Positions 10,084-20,007 of a DNA stretch of 64,000 nucleotides are shown piece by piece. The stretch's first letter is position 1. Each line of letters starts with the position of its first letter. The stretch comes from Butyrivibrio sp. MC2021 (lineage in GTDB: Bacteria > Bacillota > Clostridia > Lachnospirales > Lachnospiraceae), in the NCBI RefSeq assembly GCF_000621605.1, contig NZ_JHXX01000004.1:1-64000 (forward strand), given 5' to 3'. Under the pieces are notes generated by a model. The model saw nothing but the letters and a program-made list of their open reading frames with translations. It was not told the DNA's origin and searched no databases. The position numbers and the translations under genes are program-made.

Positions 10084-11742
10084 TTAATTAAGAAGTTCCA
10101 AAAGCCCCTTTAAGCCCTCTTTCTCATAGATTTCCTTATAATAAGAGACCTCGTCCTTAATGATGAGATCGATCTGCTTCATGCCAAGAAGCTCCACAGG
10201 AGCTTTGTCATCTGTCATTAGATGTCCCCTGGATTCGTAATCCGTGATGGTGTCGCTGACTCTTTGCATCATGGATGAAAGAGTTTCATTCTCCTCAAGG
10301 GGGATGTTGTCCCGAAGCTTCGTAAGATAGTCCTCCGAATCTGTTGCAAAAAGTTCCTTGTTGGTAGAGCCTGCAACGTCAACCACCGATACATTTTCAA
10401 AAACAGCCGCTATGGTATCAGCCAGATATACGTTAATACTATCATCTGATATCTCATCGCTGTACATGTTCATATTGACTACCATTACGCCACCGGGAGC
10501 CAGGTGCTCTTTTACCATGGTAAAAAACTCTTTTGATGACATCTGGAATGGAATTGTGATGTCCTGATAAGCATCCACCATGATCACGTCATAGAGGTTC
10601 TTATCCGCTGCGAGATAGGCCCTTCCGTCGTAGGTGGTGACCTCCGCTTCCTCCGGAAGTTCAAAATATCTGTGGGCCAGCTCGGTTATCTTTTCATCGA
10701 TCTCCACGCCCCTTATATTCACATTGTCGAAGTATCTGGAAAGCTGGGTGGCGTAGGTGCCTGAGCCCATGCCAAGGATAAGGATTTCTGTCTTATCCCC
10801 GGTCTTTTCTTTTTCCTTGATGCCGGTCATGTAGGGAGCTGCCATGGCGTAGTCATAGTACATTCCCGTCAGGTCCTTGTCCTTCACAAGGATGGACTGA
10901 ACGCCGAAGAGGACGTTGGTGGAGAGAATGACCTGATGCTCGTTCTCTTTTACCTGAAGATAATTGTAAACAGACTCACCCTCATAGGTCAGATCATCTT
11001 CCCAGAAGGCAAAGCTGGATGAATGGCCGAAGACGCAGCAGAGGATAAAGATCAGGATTCCTGCTGTAAGTCGCCTGGCACCCTCCTTTCGCCCGCTGCC
11101 ATCATTTTTGGGGCTAAGGAAATATACAAGGACCAGGGCAATGAGAATACCTGCAAAAATCAGAAATGTGATGGCGGTACCTACCGCAGGGATGGATATA
11201 AAGGTGGGAACGAAGGTTCCGATGATGCTTCCTATGGTGTTGGAAGCCCCAAGAGTTCCGATGATCTTACCGTTGTCCTCCAGGGAATCCGTGGTGTACT
11301 TGGCCAGGGACGGGGTCACGGTACCAAGCAGGAAAAGAGGATAAACGAACACCACCATACAGGCAAGAAATGCCGCAATAACAAGGAAATTGCTGTTGAT
11401 GGTAAGGATAAGAACCGCGGAAATAGCCATGATGATGTATTTGCCCAAAACAGGGATAAGGGCGATCCACACCGCCGCCAGAAGGATTCTAAGATAGAGC
11501 TTGTCCGGGTTGGGATCCTTGTCGGCAGTCCTGCCGCCGTAGATATTGCCAAGGGCCATGGCGATCATGATGGTTCCTATGATAATGGTCCACACAATCT
11601 GGGATGAACTGAAATAGGGCGCCAGAAGCCTGCTGGCTCCAAGCTCCACAGCCATGACACTCATTCCGGCAAAAAACTCTGTAAGGTATAAAAATAACTT
11701 ATTATTAAGTATGGTTCTTGTATTCTTCTCCACTGACAGCAC
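10084..11742 (-). CDS. Membrane protein fused to a spermidine-synthase-like domain
   Basis: 552 residues with a GTG start (GGGAG 8 bases upstream; a second GTG three codons in is equally possible). The first about 220 residues contain six or seven hydrophobic segments of the MFS/'SpeE membrane' type (starts '[20 protein letters not shown]'). The C-terminal half is a Rossmann methyltransferase/aminopropyltransferase fold: '[15 protein letters not shown]' nucleotide loop, 'RGVEIDEKI' acidic ribose-binding end, 'YDGRAYL' and '[10 protein letters not shown]', as in SpeE. Fusions of this kind are common in bacteria and their reaction is mostly untested; polyamine synthesis is possible but not proven. 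The potABCD polyamine importer lies 36 kb away in this window, not in the same operon. Confidence 0.82.
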   Translation of the reverse strand: MLSVEKNTRTILNNKLFLYLTEFFAGMSVMAVELGASRLLAPYFSSSQIVWTIIIGTIMIAMALGNIYGGRTADKDPNPDKLYLRILLAAVWIALIPVLGKYIIMAISAVLILTINSNFLVIAAFLACMVVFVYPLFLLGTVTPSLAKYTTDSLEDNGKIIGTLGASNTIGSIIGTFVPTFISIPAVGTAITFLIFAGILIALVLVYFLSPKNDGSGRKEGARRLTAGILIFILCCVFGHSSSFAFWEDDLTYEGESVYNYLQVKENEHQVILSTNVLFGVQSILVKDKDLTGMYYDYAMAAPYMTGIKEKEKTGDKTEILILGMGSGTYATQLSRYFDNVNIRGVEIDEKITELAHRYFELPEEAEVTTYDGRAYLAADKNLYDVIMVDAYQDITIPFQMSSKEFFTMVKEHLAPGGVMVVNMNMYSDEISDDSINVYLADTIAAVFENVSVVDVAGSTNKELFATDSEDYLTKLRDNIPLEENETLSSMMQRVSDTITDYESRGHLMTDDKAPVELLGMKQIDLIIKDEVSYYKEIYEKEGLKGLLELLN

Positions 11743-11802
11743 CTCTTATCTCCCGCAAAATGCATTTTCATACATGATAGCATAAAGAAAGTATGCGGTA
11801 CA

Positions 11803-12858
11803 CTATTTTGTCAGCACATGTACAGGCGCAGAGTGGTATTCCGAGGATAAGGAAAAGGAATCCGCGATGCCCTCTGTAATATAGACCTCCCCATCCTCTG
11901 TGATAAAGATGGCTTCGAAGTCGCTGCTGGCCTGCCAGAGCCTTACAGACTCCTCCAGCCCTTTTACAAAGAGAGCTGTGGAAAGGGCGTCGCAGACGAT
12001 ACCGTCACTGCCCACCACCGTCACGGAGGAAAGCCCTGCGTGAGCGGGTCTTCCGGTCACCGGGTCTATTATATGCCAGTAGATCTGGCCATCCTGCTCA
12101 AAATATCTCTCATAGCCTCCGGAGGTTATGATGGCTGTATCTGCAGCCTCCAGAACGCCGTAGATTCCTGAGGATGAATCAGGAAATGGGCTCTTGATGG
12201 CCACCTTCCAAAGACTTCCGTCGGTCTTTGTTCCGATGCACTGAACATTTCCTCCAAGATTGATAAGGCCGCTCTTTACGCCGTTTTCCCTGAAATAATC
12301 CGACAACATGGTGCTGGTATAGCCCTTGGCTACGCTTCCGAGATCCACCTGCATTTCCTCAGGGATAGTTGCTGTGAAGGTGTTATCGCTGCCGTTTTTA
12401 TTGAGACTAACCTGTCTGTAGTCCACATTTTTAGTAAGAATAGAAAGTTCCTCCTCGGTGGGAACCTGGTACTCTCCCGTGGTAAAGCCCCAGGCCTTTA
12501 GCACAGGATAAATGGAGATATCAAGGGCGCCTTCTGTTCTTCCGCACATGGTCAGGGCCTTATCCATGATATCCGCTGTGATTCCGGAGACTTCATAGGT
12601 GCTGCTGCGGTTCAGATTGTAAATATCGCTGTCTTCATCTGTGACAGAAATGAGCTTTTCTATATTTCTTATTTTGCCCTCAGCCTCAGTCAGAAGCTTA
12701 GGGTCTCCCACTATCTGCAGCTCCATGATGGTATCCATGGCAAAAAGTGTGGTGGTCTCAAGCTTTTTTTCACCGCAGCCACTCAAAAACGCCATGCAAA
12801 ATAAAAGCACGGCGCAGAATTTGTATATATAGTTTTTCTCAATTTTCTTTCTGTTCAT
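11803..12858 (-). CDS. apbE: FAD:protein FMN transferase lipoprotein (ApbE)
   Basis: 351 residues with an N-terminal lipobox (LLFCMAFLSGC). ApbE landmarks are present in order: 'ETTTLFAMDTIMELQIVGD', 'DIYNLNRSSTYEVS', 'VDLGSVAKGYTSTMLSDYF', 'GLINLGGNVQCIGTK', 'HIIDPVTGRPA', 'SVTVVGSDGIVCDALSTALFV'. The family transfers FMN from FAD to Ser/Thr of extracytoplasmic flavoproteins such as RnfG/NqrC-like or secreted flavoenzymes, using Mg2+. No Rnf/Nqr target is in the window. Divergent from metQ across a 153-base gap. Confidence 0.95.
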   Translation of the reverse strand: MNRKKIEKNYIYKFCAVLLFCMAFLSGCGEKKLETTTLFAMDTIMELQIVGDPKLLTEAEGKIRNIEKLISVTDEDSDIYNLNRSSTYEVSGITADIMDKALTMCGRTEGALDISIYPVLKAWGFTTGEYQVPTEEELSILTKNVDYRQVSLNKNGSDNTFTATIPEEMQVDLGSVAKGYTSTMLSDYFRENGVKSGLINLGGNVQCIGTKTDGSLWKVAIKSPFPDSSSGIYGVLEAADTAIITSGGYERYFEQDGQIYWHIIDPVTGRPAHAGLSSVTVVGSDGIVCDALSTALFVKGLEESVRLWQASSDFEAIFITEDGEVYITEGIADSFSLSSEYHSAPVHVLTK

Positions 12859-13011
12859 ACCTGATAACTCTTTTCCCTCAACTCTTTTTCTATCATTATA
12901 AATGATTATTTATCGCCAGGCTTCAGATTTTTTTATTACCCTTTTTCCTATCGGTTTAGTATAATTAGTATCAGTTAGACAAAGAACAGAAAAAGAGGAG
13001 GACAGAATATT
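12859..13011. promoter_or_regulatory. Divergent apbE/metQ promoter region
   Basis: Contains TATAAT at 12960-12965 on plus, with no good -35, suggesting an activated metQ promoter. Also holds a TTATCGCC element at 12909-12916 related to the box seen in the sulfur locus. GAGGAGG precedes metQ. No SAM-box or T-box core was found by eye. Confidence 0.45.
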
Positions 13012-13968
13012 ATGAAAAAGAACGTATTAACAAGCCTTTTACTGGCTGGCACACTGGCTATCGGAGCACTGACAGGATGCGGAAGCGGCGCTCCTGAGAC
13101 AACAACGGCTCCCGCCACAGAGACACCCGCCACAGAGACACCCGCTACAGAGACACCCGCTACAGAGACACCCGCTGCTGAGGCTCCCGCAGGGGATGCC
13201 ACAGACAAGAAGATCACCGTAGGTGCCACACCGGTTCCCCACGCTGAGATCCTTGATAACATTGTAAAAGAGGTTCTTGCAGAGGAGGGCTGGGAGCTTG
13301 AGGTTGTTGTTTTCCAGGACTACGTACTTCCCAACACATCCCTTGAAGCAGGTGAGCTTGATGCCAACTACTTCCAGACCCTTGGCTATATGAACCAGCA
13401 GAACGCTGATGCAGGTCTTCACCTGGCTGCGGTTGCAGGTATCCACATCGAGCCCATGGGCATCTATTCCCAGAAGTACAAATCTTTGAGCGAACTTCCC
13501 GACGGCGCAGAGATCGGTATTCCCAATGACCCTGACAACGGAGCAAGAGCCGTAGATCTTCTTGTACAGAAAGGACTTCTTGTTTCCAACGGCGGTTTCG
13601 GAACCGATGCAGGCGTTACAGAGGCAGCTCTCACAGCTGATGCTGAGGCCAATCCTCACGGCTATGTGATCACACCTCTTGAGGCAGCCAACCTTCCACT
13701 TTCACTTCCTGATCTTGATGCTGCTGCCATCAACGGAAACTACGCACTGGAAGCTGACCTTCCTGCCACCTATCCCGCTCTTGATATCGAGGAATTCGAT
13801 TCTGAGACCACCGTTAAGAGAACCAACTTCCTTGTAGTTAAGGACGGCTCACAGAATTCCGAGAAGATCCAGGCCCTGGTTAAGGCACTTCAGAGTGACA
13901 AGGTTCAGGCCTACATCGACGAGACCTATAAGGGTGCGGTTATCACATCATTTATCGATCCACAGTAA
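13012..13968 (+). CDS. metQ: Methionine-type ABC transporter substrate-binding lipoprotein (MetQ/NlpA)
   Basis: 318 residues with a lipobox (LAIGALTGC) and a NlpA/MetQ-type domain: 'KITVGATPVPHAEILDNI', 'DYVLPNTSLEAGELDANYFQ', 'HIEPMGIYSQK', 'GAEIGIPNDPDN'. Between the lipid anchor and the fold is a low-complexity spacer of four consecutive ATETP pentapeptides and a close variant (about residues 30-57), presumably a flexible tether. Binds methionine (D or L) or related compounds for import. An intrinsic terminator separates it from metN, so it should be made in excess over the transporter. Confidence 0.93.
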   Translation: MKKNVLTSLLLAGTLAIGALTGCGSGAPETTTAPATETPATETPATETPATETPAAEAPAGDATDKKITVGATPVPHAEILDNIVKEVLAEEGWELEVVVFQDYVLPNTSLEAGELDANYFQTLGYMNQQNADAGLHLAAVAGIHIEPMGIYSQKYKSLSELPDGAEIGIPNDPDNGARAVDLLVQKGLLVSNGGFGTDAGVTEAALTADAEANPHGYVITPLEAANLPLSLPDLDAAAINGNYALEADLPATYPALDIEEFDSETTVKRTNFLVVKDGSQNSEKIQALVKALQSDKVQAYIDETYKGAVITSFIDPQ

Positions 13969-13986
13969 ATTCTCTTTAGAAAATCC

Positions 13987-14021
13987 CGGGCTGTTCACTT
14001 GATGGTGTGCAGCCCGTTTTT
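13987..14021 (+). terminator. Terminator between metQ and metN
   Basis: CGGGCTG at 13987-13993 pairs with CAGCCCG at 14010-14016, followed by TTTTTATG. Partial read-through would set a high binding-protein to transporter ratio. Confidence 0.75.
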
Positions 14022-14066
14022 ATGTTATTCTTTAAGAAAACAATTTTTATATATAAGGAAATAACT

Positions 14067-15041
14067 ATGATTGAGTTAAAAGACGTAAGGAAAGCCTTTG
14101 GAAACACAGAGGTCCTGAAGGGTATCTCCATGGAAATTCAGGATGGGGAGATATTCGGTATCATCGGCCAGTCGGGAGCAGGCAAATCAACGCTCCTTCG
14201 CTGTATCAACGGCCTTGAATCCTATGACGACGGCGCCATTATCGTTGACAGCACCAAAGTCAGCATCAAGGACAAGAAAAACTTAAGACAGCTCCAGAAG
14301 CGCATGGGAATGATCTTCCAGAGCTTCAACCTTCTGGAGAGACTTGATGTCTATCACAATGTGGCGCTCCCCATGAAGTTCTGGGGAATTCCCACCAATA
14401 CACCTGAAGCAAAAGAAAAGATCATGAATCTTCTTAAGCTGGTAGGCCTGGAGGAAAAGGTTCATTCCAAGCCCAGGGAGCTCTCCGGCGGTCAGAAGCA
14501 GAGGGTTGCCATTGCAAGGGCCCTGGTTCTTGATCCTTCTTTCCTTCTGTGCGACGAGGCCACCAGTGCCCTGGATCCTGAGATCACCAAGGGGATTCTT
14601 GCTCTTTTGCAGAAGATAAATAGGGAAATGGGAATCACCATCATCGTGGTCACACACCAGATGGAGGTTGTTAAGCAGATCTGCCAGAGAGTGGCCTTCC
14701 TTAGTAACGGCAAGGTTCTTGCTGTAGGTAAGCCGGAGCAGCTTTTTGTATGGCCCAAGGAGCATGAGATCAGGGATTTCCTCAGGGAAGGTAGCGACAA
14801 GCTTCCCACCACCGGGGTTAATCTCAAACTATTTTTCTTCGGAGAGGGCAATCAGAGGCCGGTGGTCACACAGATGGCTCACGAGCTGGGCACCAATTTC
14901 AATATCTGCTGGGCCAAGCTGGAGGACTTCAGAGAGGATGTCTACGGAAGTCTCGTGCTTAATATGAAGGAAGAAGACCTGGGTAATGCCTGCAAGTATC
15001 TTGATAAGATGGGCGTAACCTGGGAGCTCATAAAGGATTGA
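14067..15041 (+). CDS. metN: Methionine import ATP-binding protein MetN
   Basis: Start at 14067 (MIELKDVRKAFG) behind AAGGAA; the longer frame begins in the terminator region and is rejected. 324 residues. Walker A 'GQSGAGKST', signature '[15 protein letters not shown]', Walker B 'LLCDEATSALDP', H-loop 'VVTHQ'. A C-terminal NIL-like regulatory domain follows from about residue 245, where methionine normally exerts trans-inhibition. Couples ATP hydrolysis to import with MetI and MetQ. metI follows after 14 bases. Confidence 0.94.
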   Translation: MIELKDVRKAFGNTEVLKGISMEIQDGEIFGIIGQSGAGKSTLLRCINGLESYDDGAIIVDSTKVSIKDKKNLRQLQKRMGMIFQSFNLLERLDVYHNVALPMKFWGIPTNTPEAKEKIMNLLKLVGLEEKVHSKPRELSGGQKQRVAIARALVLDPSFLLCDEATSALDPEITKGILALLQKINREMGITIIVVTHQMEVVKQICQRVAFLSNGKVLAVGKPEQLFVWPKEHEIRDFLREGSDKLPTTGVNLKLFFFGEGNQRPVVTQMAHELGTNFNICWAKLEDFREDVYGSLVLNMKEEDLGNACKYLDKMGVTWELIKD

Positions 15042-15055
15042 AGGAGGTAACGATC

Positions 15056-15718
15056 ATGTCCGGCATTTTATCTACAACAGGCATGTCTGATATTATAATC
15101 ACAGGCTTTAAACAGACCTTATATATGGTGTTCTGGTCAACACTTTTTTCTGTATTACTTGGGTTTATACCCGCCATTATACTTACGCTTACAGCCCCCG
15201 ACGGACTTAAGCCCAACAAATTTGTTTACGAGATTCTGAGTTTTATTGTTAACGTGTTCAGAAGCTTTCCTTTCATTATTCTTCTGGTAATCCTTATTCC
15301 CTTTACCAGAATGATGGTGGGCAAATCCATCGGAACAAAAGCGGCCATCGTGCCCCTTACCATTTCAGCGATTCCTTTTATCGCCAGGGTATTTGAGAGT
15401 GCCCTTCGCGAGACCAATCCGGGAGTTATCGAGGCGGCCAGGAGCTTTGGGGCATCCAACCTCCAGATACTGCTTAGGGTTTATGTAAAAGAGTCCATTC
15501 CCAGAATGCTCAACGGAATCATACTTCTTATCATCTCCCTTATCGGCTACTCCGCCATGGCAGGAACCGTGGGAGGCGGCGGTGTCGGCGATATCGCCAT
15601 ACGATACGGCTATCAGCAATACAAGACGGAGTATCTGATTGTGTGCTCCATTGTTCTGATCGCATTTGTTCAGGCTATTCAGATGTTAGGTAACTTCATG
15701 TATAAAAAAATGAGTTGA
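15056..15718 (+). CDS. metI: Methionine ABC transporter permease MetI
   Basis: Start at 15056 chosen for the AGGAGG site 8 bases upstream. 220 residues, five predicted TM segments, and the EAA coupling loop 'EAARSFGASNLQILLRVYVKE' region at about 135-155. Includes the 'RSFPFIILLV' segment typical of MetI. Completes the metQNI importer. Confidence 0.94.
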   Translation: MSGILSTTGMSDIIITGFKQTLYMVFWSTLFSVLLGFIPAIILTLTAPDGLKPNKFVYEILSFIVNVFRSFPFIILLVILIPFTRMMVGKSIGTKAAIVPLTISAIPFIARVFESALRETNPGVIEAARSFGASNLQILLRVYVKESIPRMLNGIILLIISLIGYSAMAGTVGGGGVGDIAIRYGYQQYKTEYLIVCSIVLIAFVQAIQMLGNFMYKKMS

Positions 15719-15745
15719 TTTCCCTTTAGAAAGGAGAAACTCGAT

Positions 15746-16567
15746 ATGGCAAATATTCAAGCTACAGAAAAATATAAGGATTTAATAGAGATTCTCAAAG
15801 GCTACGGCAGTATTGTCGTGGCCTTTTCCAGTGGTGTGGATTCGACGCTGCTGCTCTATGCGGCAAAAGAGGCTCTTGGAGACAAGGTGATAGCCGCCAC
15901 CGCCACCTCCTGCACTTTTCCGGAGAGGGAAAGAAATGAAGCTGTGGATTTCTGTAAGAATCTGGGCGTAAGACACGTGGTTATTGAGACCGATGAGCTG
16001 GCAACTCCCGGCTTTAAGGAGAATCCCAAGGACAGATGTTATATCTGTAAAAAGTCACTTTTTCAGAATTTCATTGATCTGGCTGAAAAAGAGGGCTTTG
16101 CTGCGGTGGTGGAAGGCTCCAATGCGGACGACGAAGGGGACTATCGCCCGGGACTTAAGGCCATTGCTGAGCTTGATATAAAGAGTCCCCTAAGGGCTGC
16201 AAAGCTCACCAAAGCTGAGATCAGGGCTTTGTCTGAGGAGTTTGATCTTCCCACCTACAACAAGCCCTCCTACGCCTGCCTTGCCAGCCGCTTCCCCTAC
16301 GGGGAACTCATCACAAAAGAAAAGCTCGCCCTGGTGGATAAAGGCGAGCAGCTTCTCTATGATCTTGGTTTTAAACAGTTCAGAGTCAGGATCCATGGCA
16401 ATTCCAATTTCGTGGCCAGGATTGAGCTTTTGCCGGAGGACTTTGGAAAGCTTATGGAACCTGCGCTTCGTGAAAAAATCAGTGCAGAGTTCAAGGCCTT
16501 TGGCTTTGCTTACACTTCCCTTGACCTAAAAGGGTATAGAACAGGAAGTATGAACGAGACGCTGTGA
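15746..16567 (+). CDS. larE: ATP-dependent sacrificial sulfur transferase (LarE family)
   Basis: 273 residues. N-terminal PP-loop 'AFSSGVDSTLLLYA' binds ATP and adenylates the substrate; later come 'ATSCTFPERE', 'RCYICKKSLF', 'EGSNADDEGDYRPG' and 'YACLASRFPYGE', which carries the cysteine that donates sulfur in the Lactobacillus enzyme. LarE converts carboxylates of the nickel-pincer nucleotide precursor to thiocarboxylates, losing its own cysteine sulfur. larA, larB and larC are not in the window. It starts 27 bases after metI, so it is probably transcribed with the methionine transporter. Its two CxxC cysteines around residue 97 may indicate an Fe-S-type variant; this is inference. Confidence 0.87.
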   Translation: MANIQATEKYKDLIEILKGYGSIVVAFSSGVDSTLLLYAAKEALGDKVIAATATSCTFPERERNEAVDFCKNLGVRHVVIETDELATPGFKENPKDRCYICKKSLFQNFIDLAEKEGFAAVVEGSNADDEGDYRPGLKAIAELDIKSPLRAAKLTKAEIRALSEEFDLPTYNKPSYACLASRFPYGELITKEKLALVDKGEQLLYDLGFKQFRVRIHGNSNFVARIELLPEDFGKLMEPALREKISAEFKAFGFAYTSLDLKGYRTGSMNETL

Positions 16568-16727
16568 TTGAGACCTGCGGATGGTTTAGACCCGCGCCTG
16601 ACACACAGTTCACTAAACCACCGGTTAAGTCAGCTGTAAAACCCGGTTATTGCCCGTAGGTTCGACGGAAGATACAATAATCCTATAAACAAGGACCGGT
16701 CACTAAAATACTACGAGGTAAAAACAA

Positions 16728-17756
16728 ATGGAAATCGGAACCAAGATCAAATCCTTAAGAATTGCAGCTTCCATGACTCAGGAAGAGCTTGCAAATAAAC
16801 TTGAAATAAGCAGTCAGGCAATCTCAAAATGGGAAAACAATGTCACCGCCCCTGATATCTACATGCTGCCTAAATTGTCCATGGTTTTCGGAGTGACAAT
16901 TGATGAAATCTTTGACCTCACTGTGGATGATAAGCTCCATAGAATAGAGAACATGCTGGATTTCGAATCTGTGCTGTCCGAGGATGTTTTCAATGAGACA
17001 AAAGAATTCCTTTTCGAGCAGTTGCCTATTTATCCCAAGCCCGGCAGAATCGAATCATTTATTGCACATCTTTATCACCACAGAATGATGAGCGATGCCA
17101 AGGTTGTAAGCCACTACGCCAGGGAACACATGAAAAAGAGGCCTGAAGCCAAGCAGTGCCAGTGGCTCCTTCAGAAAGCCGAGGGCGCCGCTGTATGTGA
17201 CTGGAATGCAAGACAGCACAGGAAGACCATTGATTTTTACAAGGAGCTGGTAAAAGACCATCCCGACATTGGCAGAAACTATCTTGATCTTATGGACAAT
17301 CTTCTTTTGGATTGCAGAATTGTTGAAGCAAGAGACGTGCTTGCAAGATACAGGCAGATAGCTGATCATCAGGAGAGACAGATCCCTGTCTACGAGGCCC
17401 GCATAGCCCTGAAGGAAGGAAAACTGGAAATCGCTGAACAGTGGATAAAGGATCTTCTGGAAAACTTCAAGGATGATGCCGGTGCTCTTTTTGAAGCAGC
17501 AGGCTATTATGCAGACAGATGCCAGTACGACAAGGCACTTGAACTTTTTGAAATGTCCTACGAAATAGATGAAAAGCCAAGATATAGTGATGCGCTTCAG
17601 GCAGAAGCAGCAATTTACGAGATAAAAGGTGACTACAACGCCGCCATCAGTACCCTTGAAAGAATAATCAAAAACTACAAAGAAGAATGGGGCTTTCCGG
17701 ATTGCGCCTTGATCACAGAAACTCAGGATGAAATTAAAAGGATAGAAGCTTTATAA
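16728..17756 (+). CDS. XRE-family regulator with TPR-like C-terminal domain
   Basis: 342 residues. The helix-turn-helix is residues 5-60 ('LRIAASMTQEELANKLEISS', 'QAISKWENNVTAPDI'). The rest is alpha-helical with tetratricopeptide-like repeats ('YYADRCQYDKALELFEMSYE', 'YEIKGDYNAAISTLERIIK'). Similar XRE-TPR proteins respond to peptides or metabolites, but the target is unknown. The 160 bases upstream hold only a loose GGTTTAG...CTAAACC inverted repeat. GAGG precedes the ATG. Ends in a strong bidirectional terminator. Confidence 0.88.
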   Translation: MEIGTKIKSLRIAASMTQEELANKLEISSQAISKWENNVTAPDIYMLPKLSMVFGVTIDEIFDLTVDDKLHRIENMLDFESVLSEDVFNETKEFLFEQLPIYPKPGRIESFIAHLYHHRMMSDAKVVSHYAREHMKKRPEAKQCQWLLQKAEGAAVCDWNARQHRKTIDFYKELVKDHPDIGRNYLDLMDNLLLDCRIVEARDVLARYRQIADHQERQIPVYEARIALKEGKLEIAEQWIKDLLENFKDDAGALFEAAGYYADRCQYDKALELFEMSYEIDEKPRYSDALQAEAAIYEIKGDYNAAISTLERIIKNYKEEWGFPDCALITETQDEIKRIEAL

Positions 17757-17759
17757 CAC

Positions 17760-17803
17760 TAATGAGCAATAAAAAAGGATTAATCCCTTTTTATTGCTCA
17801 TTA
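17760..17803. terminator. Strong bidirectional terminator
   Basis: TAATGAGCAATAAAAA pairs with TTTTTATTGCTCATTA around a short GC-capped loop. It separates the plus-strand regulator from the convergent MATE gene. Confidence 0.9.
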
Positions 17804-17867
17804 ATTAGCATATATACCTCCAATAACCGATACACCAACATTACGGATTGCCATTTAATTATACACT

Positions 17868-19214
17868 TTAAATGAGTTTTTTGTTAGCGCCCCAATACCA
17901 GATATATAGAAGGATTGCTCTGGCGATATTATCTGAGATCATGCAGATCCAGGCGGCCTCTATTCCAAAGCCCAGGGTGTGAACAAGGAGGAACACACCT
18001 CCCACGCGAAGCACCCACTGGGTGAAGGCTGAGACGTAAAGGGGCGGCTTGGTCTTACCGATTCCGTTAAATACATACTGCATGACTATGGAGATTCCAA
18101 ACATGGGCTCGTTGAGCGCAACGATGCGAAGGAGTCTCGGCGCGATCTCCAGAGCCGATGGGTCCTTGGTAAAAACAGAAATAATCCCGTCCGCAAATAT
18201 CAGCATGATTCCCATGGCCACCAGCATAATGGCAACTATCAGTCCGCAGACCAGGTTGGTCTGACGGTTCAGCTTCTTTAAATCCCCCTCTCCTCTTACA
18301 TTTCCGGACAGGGATGCCACCGCTCCTGCCATGCCTACGGCGGGGATAAAAAAGGCTGACTCAGCGGTAAAGGCTATGGAATGAGCAGCATATACAACGG
18401 TTCCCAGGGGAACGATCATGGCTGTGAATATCACCCTGCCAAAGCTTGTGACCACTGATGTAAGAAACGCCGGTATTCCCACAGAGATGTATTTCCCGAT
18501 GATGTCAGGATCGATTTTTCCCATAGCTCCATTGGCGGAGGTATCAAGATACTTCTCATTTAGATACACCATCAATATTCCTCCGATAGCCACAGCCAGG
18601 GCTGTTCCTGCCGCAGCACCTGTAACTCCCATATCTGCTCTTGGAATGATAATGTCTATTCCTGACAGACTGATGTGCTTACTTGGATAGATCAGAAAAT
18701 AGTTAAAAATAATATTGAGCACATTCATAAAGCCGTTAACAAAAAGCGGCGTCTTCATATCCTTGGCTGCTTTTCTGATGCTTCCCGCAACCACATTAAA
18801 GGAGAAGAACACTCCTGCAGAGGAGGCCACGGCGAAATAAACAGAGGCCGGTCCCTGTATCTCTTTTTCAGCTCCTAAAAGAGCAGGTAAAAAGGGACTT
18901 GCAGCCACCGGGATAAGTGTGGTAAAAATTCCAATCACCAATGCCAGAAAATAGGCCTGAGCTGCAGCCTTCTTTAACCCATCTTTCCTTCCTGCACCTA
19001 TCTCTTTTGCAAAATAAGCGAGAACTCCCACGCCAAGAGCGTTGACGCCGGCCTTTACAAGGAAGGTGACCTCATTGGTTATGCCGATGGTGGCGGAGGC
19101 TTCAATTCCAAGCTTTCCAACCATGATAAAATCCGCATAATTCACCAGGGCCTGAAAAGAATATTCAATTATAGCCGGTAATATCAGGGTGATGATCTCC
19201 TTCATCAATCCCAT
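17868..19214 (-). CDS. MATE-family multidrug/organic-ion exporter
   Basis: Start taken at 19214 (MGLMKEIITLILP); a longer frame would overlap the upstream ATPase gene by 150 bases and gives a non-membrane N-terminus. 448 residues with about 12 hydrophobic segments in two MatE halves ('PAIIEYSFQALVNYADFIMV', 'VTSFGRVIFTAMIVPLGTVVY'). Such proteins exchange Na+ or H+ for drugs or metabolites. It lies 16 bases downstream of the ABC ATPase gene and is probably the last gene of that operon, so it may export a product linked to the imported sulfur compound. That is inference. Confidence 0.88.
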   Translation of the reverse strand: MGLMKEIITLILPAIIEYSFQALVNYADFIMVGKLGIEASATIGITNEVTFLVKAGVNALGVGVLAYFAKEIGAGRKDGLKKAAAQAYFLALVIGIFTTLIPVAASPFLPALLGAEKEIQGPASVYFAVASSAGVFFSFNVVAGSIRKAAKDMKTPLFVNGFMNVLNIIFNYFLIYPSKHISLSGIDIIIPRADMGVTGAAAGTALAVAIGGILMVYLNEKYLDTSANGAMGKIDPDIIGKYISVGIPAFLTSVVTSFGRVIFTAMIVPLGTVVYAAHSIAFTAESAFFIPAVGMAGAVASLSGNVRGEGDLKKLNRQTNLVCGLIVAIMLVAMGIMLIFADGIISVFTKDPSALEIAPRLLRIVALNEPMFGISIVMQYVFNGIGKTKPPLYVSAFTQWVLRVGGVFLLVHTLGFGIEAAWICMISDNIARAILLYIWYWGANKKLI

Positions 19215-19230
19215 ATCACCGGCCACTTTG

Positions 19231-19983
19231 TTAGATAACGTACTGGTCGACAGGAATAATCCTGGACAGGAACTGTCTGGTACGCTCCTCTTTAGGCTTG
19301 TAAAATATTTCACTGGGCTTTCCTTCCTCCACCACAACACCGCCGTCCATGAAGATAACTCTGTCGGCAACATCCTCAGCAAAGGACATCTCGTGGGTTA
19401 CTACCACCATGGTGATTCCCATCTTGGCAACTTTTTTGATTACTTCCAGAGTCTCACCAACAAGCTCCGGATCCAGGGCACTGGTGGGTTCGTCGAATAA
19501 GATAACATCCGGTTTTAAAGCCACCGCTCTGGCGATGCCGACTCTCTGCTGCTGACCGCCGGAAAGCTGGGCCGGATAAAAGTCTTTTTTATCCAGAAGT
19601 CCCACCCAGCTAAGGGCATCCTCGGCTATCTGCTGGGCCTCTTTTCTTGACTTTTTCTGAACCTGGGTGAGGCCCTCCATCACGTTCTGAAGGGCTGTCT
19701 TGTGAGCAAAAAGGCCGTAGTTCTGAAACACAAAGGCTGAATGCCTTCTGATGTAGAGAATATCCTTCTTTTTCACATGCCCAAGGTCCAGTATTTTATC
19801 CCCAAATACCATCCTCCCTTTTTCCGCTTTTTCAAGGAAATTGATACATCTTAGAAACGTGGTTTTGCCCGATCCGCTGGGGCCAAGGATTACCACCACT
19901 TCACCATCATTCACTTTTATGGAAACGTCCTTTAGAACTTCCTGTTTGCCAAAGGACTTTTTTACTCCCGTAAGTTCGATCAA
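19231..19983 (-). CDS. Amino-acid (cystine-type) ABC transporter ATPase
   Basis: 250 residues: Walker A '[20 protein letters not shown]', signature '[15 protein letters not shown]', Walker B '[14 protein letters not shown]', H-loop 'VVVTHEM'. Belongs to the HisP/GlnQ/TcyN group energising polar amino-acid importers. Last of the four transporter genes starting at 22278. Its proximity to the sulfur locus and to LysR suggests a sulfur amino acid or derivative as cargo. Confidence 0.93.
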   Translation of the reverse strand: MIELTGVKKSFGKQEVLKDVSIKVNDGEVVVILGPSGSGKTTFLRCINFLEKAEKGRMVFGDKILDLGHVKKKDILYIRRHSAFVFQNYGLFAHKTALQNVMEGLTQVQKKSRKEAQQIAEDALSWVGLLDKKDFYPAQLSGGQQQRVGIARAVALKPDVILFDEPTSALDPELVGETLEVIKKVAKMGITMVVVTHEMSFAEDVADRVIFMDGGVVVEEGKPSEIFYKPKEERTRQFLSRIIPVDQYVI

Positions 19984-20007
19984 ACTCTTGTCCTCTTTTC
20001 TGTATTC

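Noticed and set aside
12859..13011. SAM-I (S-box) riboswitch upstream of metQ
   Set aside because: No GGAGGGAC...GCAACC core or matching P1 stem, and only about 45 bases lie between the -10 and the start codon.
19214..19382. N-terminal extension of the MATE protein
   Set aside because: It overlaps the ATPase gene in another frame and is non-membrane; the start at 19214 fits the family.
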